A stretch of 9,895 nucleotides of DNA. Source: an uncultured beta proteobacterium. Its GTDB lineage: Bacteria > Pseudomonadota > Gammaproteobacteria > Burkholderiales > Burkholderiaceae_C. The stretch spans positions 1 through 9,895 of the forward strand of contig CAIXMC010000087.1 in assembly GCA_903920405.1 (NCBI GenBank). The letters run 5' to 3'. The notes under the pieces were generated by a model. The model ran no database searches and was not told the DNA's origin. It saw only the letters and a list, made by a program, of their open reading frames with translations. A program made the position numbers and the translations under genes. Positions 8,359 to 9,895 of this stretch are shown in pieces (the first letter of the stretch is position 1; each line of letters begins with the position of its first letter).

Positions 8359-8936
8359 GAGCAGGTGGATCCGTAGTCCAGAACATTGATGCGCCCAGCC
8401 CGATCCAGACACAATGTCCGGTTGATGGGGTCATTAGCAGAAACGCCGGTATCGACCAGATTGAACCCGCTAAAGCCAGCCCGTAAGCTGCCGCGCGAAC
8501 TAAACACCACAGACCGCCTGGTTGCCATATTGTTCAATTGATAACGGGGGTTCAGCGCTTCATGCACCAGAATCACTTCTTGAGGGGGTGTTGCCGTTGT
8601 ACTTGGCATGCTTGTGCCGATGCTTGTTGCACAAGTGGGCAGCGTAAAAACAATCCAACCCACTCCCCAGCTTTGACCAGTTCTATAGCATTTGGGAGCA
8701 GCGTCAGTGGGATTATTTGACATGCACACCGCGACACACATATTGCGGTTAATGGCTTCGGAGCGTGCGCGTTGCATCGCCAACGTGAAGTCCGCACTGA
8801 TGCCGCGCATGGCAGTGCGTGAAACAAATTCATCCACAGATGGCGCGGCCAAAGAGGCGATGATCGCCCAAATGGCAATCGTGACCCTCAGCTCAATCAG
8901 CGTAAACCCTGCCGGGTGATGTGTACTGCGTTTCAT
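8355..8936 (-). CDS. fimT: FimT/FimU (GspH-like) minor pilin
   Basis: The 193-residue protein is the first gene of the operon. The leader MKRSTHHPAG is cut before Phe11, and the mature start FTLIEL has Glu at +5. The block SADFTLAMQRARSEAINRNMCVAVC and the later GVGWIVF are characteristic of the GspH/FimT pseudopilin family. The C-terminus RTLCLDRAGRIN with a final Cys resembles the FimT tail. ATG 8936 is preceded by AGGG only 3 nt upstream, a short spacing, but no other in-frame start gives a complete leader. FimU-type proteins join the tip complex to the pilus, and FimT in Legionella and Xanthomonas binds DNA for transformation. Which role applies here cannot be told from sequence. Odd: Arg at mature +7 inside the hydrophobic helix (codon AGG at 8888-8886). 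Confidence 0.88.
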   Translation of the reverse strand: MKRSTHHPAGFTLIELRVTIAIWAIIASLAAPSVDEFVSRTAMRGISADFTLAMQRARSEAINRNMCVAVCMSNNPTDAAPKCYRTGQSWGVGWIVFTLPTCATSIGTSMPSTTATPPQEVILVHEALNPRYQLNNMATRRSVVFSSRGSLRAGFSGFNLVDTGVSANDPINRTLCLDRAGRINVLDYGSTCS

Positions 8937-8943
8937 AAGCCCT

Positions 8944-9038
8944 ATTGTGAACTACTTGTTTGCCAAAACAAAGGCCGCCCGTCAGCGCGTTACTACCGTA
9001 TGTCAGAAACTGGGATCGGTCTGTCAGTGGTTCACAAT
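8944..9038. promoter_or_regulatory. fimT upstream region with phased direct repeats and a spaced inverted repeat
   Basis: Three direct copies of GTCAG begin at 8981, 9002 and 9023, exactly 21 bp apart, about two helical turns. The outermost copy merges into one arm of a 13-bp inverted repeat: ATTGTGAACTACT at 8944-8956 and AGTGGTTCACAAT at 9026-9038, 12 of 13 complementary. A second, compact inverted repeat, TTGTTT-4 nt-AAACAA, lies at 8956-8971. These could be binding sites for a regulator of the pilus operon, but no promoter hexamers of good quality can be placed. Its role as a control region is inference from position and symmetry. Confidence 0.35.
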
Positions 9039-9060
9039 CAGTTTTCTACTTCATCATTTC

Positions 9061-9083
9061 AAAAAACATAGCGCACTGCGCAA
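9061..9083 (-). terminator. Weak intrinsic terminator-like hairpin after prfC
   Basis: On the minus strand, GCGC-AGT-GCGC (9081-9071) forms a short GC hairpin, extended by A-T pairs beyond a T-T mismatch. TATG and a run of six T (9066-9061) follow. It lies about 70 nt past the prfC stop. The stem is short and the T-run is offset by a few bases, so termination may be partial. It would separate prfC transcription from the pilus operon. Confidence 0.45.
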
Positions 9084-9151
9084 TACTGACGCGCGTTAGA
9101 GACGAATTTGGTGAAATTTTTGACACCATCAACTGACCGTGATGCGCTTAT

Positions 9152-9895
9152 TCACACAAAACTCTGCAAGGCCAGCCCCGCGTGTTCTCTTAGCGGATGA
9201 AAGTGAATGTTGGGAAACCGCTCTTGTGCCAGACGAACATCGTAAGGGCTGGTACACAAATACGCCAGCGTATCAGCCGCATCTCGCGCCATGCGCTGGG
9301 GGTAAGCCTCTACAAATACTTTCAGTTCGGCAGGGCTGTTTGCCGTAATCCAGCGGGCACCGGTATATTGACTGCCTTCCAAGCGAATGTCGGCATCGTA
9401 TTCACCCTTCAATCGGTGCTGTACCACTTCAAATTGCAGTTGGCCTACTGCACCGAGCAACATGTTGCCCCCCATCTCGGGTTTGAACACTTGAATAGCA
9501 CCTTCTTCACCCAGTTGCGCCAGGCCCTGCTGGAGTTGCTTGGTGCGCAGTGGGTTGTTCAGTACTACAGTCATGAACATTTCAGGGGCAAAAAACGGTA
9601 ACCCGGTAAACAACAGATTGACCGAACCATCGGTGATGGTGTCGCCCAATTGAACACCGCCGTGGGTGGTAAAGCCGACGATGTCGCCGGCGTAAGCCTC
9701 TTCTACGGCTTCGCGGCGTTGGCTCATAAAGGTGACCACGCTGGTGGGGCGAAGTTCTTTGACGGTTCGCATCACTTTCAGTCTCATGCCTGGCGTGTAT
9801 TTGCCTGAGACCATGCGCACAAAGGCAATGCGGTCACGGTGGTTGGCATCCATATTGGCTTGTACCTTGAACACCACGCCTGAAAATGCTTCATC
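9152..9895 (-). CDS. prfC: Peptide chain release factor 3 (RF3), C-terminal part
   Basis: The visible 247 residues are the C-terminal part of RF3, open at the right window edge (first codons DEAFSG). RF3 is the GTPase that recycles RF1/RF2 from the ribosome after termination. The sequence VFKVQANMDANHRDRIAFVR, then MVSGKY, VEEAYAGDIVGF, GDTIT, LPFFAPEMF, KQLQQGLAQLGEEGAIQVF, GAVGQLQFEVV and RLAQERFP...FHPLREH follow RF3 domains II and III closely and distinguish it from EF-G. The GTPase domain lies outside the window, so neither the start nor nucleotide-binding motifs can be judged. An internal GTG at 9877 is not the start, because the frame stays open with conserved residues above it. It lies 215 bp from fimT behind a terminator-like hairpin, so it is probably a separate transcription unit. 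Confidence 0.95.
   Translation of the reverse strand, partial: DEAFSGVVFKVQANMDANHRDRIAFVRMVSGKYTPGMRLKVMRTVKELRPTSVVTFMSQRREAVEEAYAGDIVGFTTHGGVQLGDTITDGSVNLLFTGLPFFAPEMFMTVVLNNPLRTKQLQQGLAQLGEEGAIQVFKPEMGGNMLLGAVGQLQFEVVQHRLKGEYDADIRLEGSQYTGARWITANSPAELKVFVEAYPQRMARDAADTLAYLCTSPYDVRLAQERFPNIHFHPLREHAGLALQSFV

Noticed and set aside
8359..8412. Upstream extension of PilV
   Set aside because: It lies inside fimT, and the ATG at 8358 makes the classic ATGA overlap with the fimT stop.
8944..8971. Sigma-70-like promoter (TTGTTT, 16 nt, CACAAT) before fimT
   Set aside because: It would start transcription at or next to the fimT ATG and exclude the AGGG ribosome site. The hexamers match only 3 and 4 of 6.
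9152..9877. GTG 9877 as the start of a short RF3-like protein
   Set aside because: The frame is open to the window edge with RF3-like residues above the GTG, so this is simply a truncated view of full prfC.

Overview
The window carries one minor-pilin/tip-adhesin operon of a type IV pilus (T4P), read entirely on the minus strand, flanked by the ends of two other minus-strand genes. Gene content and order (fimT-pilV-pilW-pilX-pilY1-pilE) match the fimU-pilVWXY1Y2E locus of Pseudomonas aeruginosa, without a pilY2. The style of PilY1 (a variant N-terminal domain with the motif [15 protein letters not shown]), the moderate G+C and the adjacent prfC suggest a betaproteobacterium of the Burkholderiales, perhaps Comamonadaceae. 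That placement is inference from recalled family resemblance, not a database result.

Layout, in the direction of transcription (high to low coordinates): the C-terminal part of prfC (release factor RF3) enters at the right edge and stops at 9152. A 215-bp intergenic region follows (8937-9151), with a weak terminator-like hairpin and several repeat motifs that could be regulatory. The operon is then fimT (8355-8936), pilV (7720-8358), pilW (6695-7708), pilX (5899-6684), pilY1 (771-5843) and pilE (274-774). After pilE comes a 171-bp gap (103-273) with a REP-like palindrome and an A-tract-rich possible promoter. The first 34 codons of an unrecognised minus-strand gene run off the left edge (1-102).

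The operon is tightly coupled. fimT/pilV and pilY1/pilE overlap by ATGA, pilV/pilW and pilW/pilX are 10-11 nt apart, and only pilX/pilY1 has a longer (55 nt) gap, where pilY1 has its own good Shine-Dalgarno sequence. By analogy with Pseudomonas, FimT, PilV, PilW, PilX and PilE are prepilins matured by PilD. They form a tip/priming complex in the inner membrane that starts pilus assembly and displays PilY1, a large Sec-exported, calcium-binding adhesin. The complex would serve twitching, adhesion, surface sensing and possibly DNA uptake.

I see no undescribed system here. The most unusual points are a phage-tail-like beta-rich module inserted in the PilY1 N-terminal domain, loss of the MIDAS motif there, an arginine inside the FimT transmembrane helix, and phased/inverted repeats in the fimT leader.
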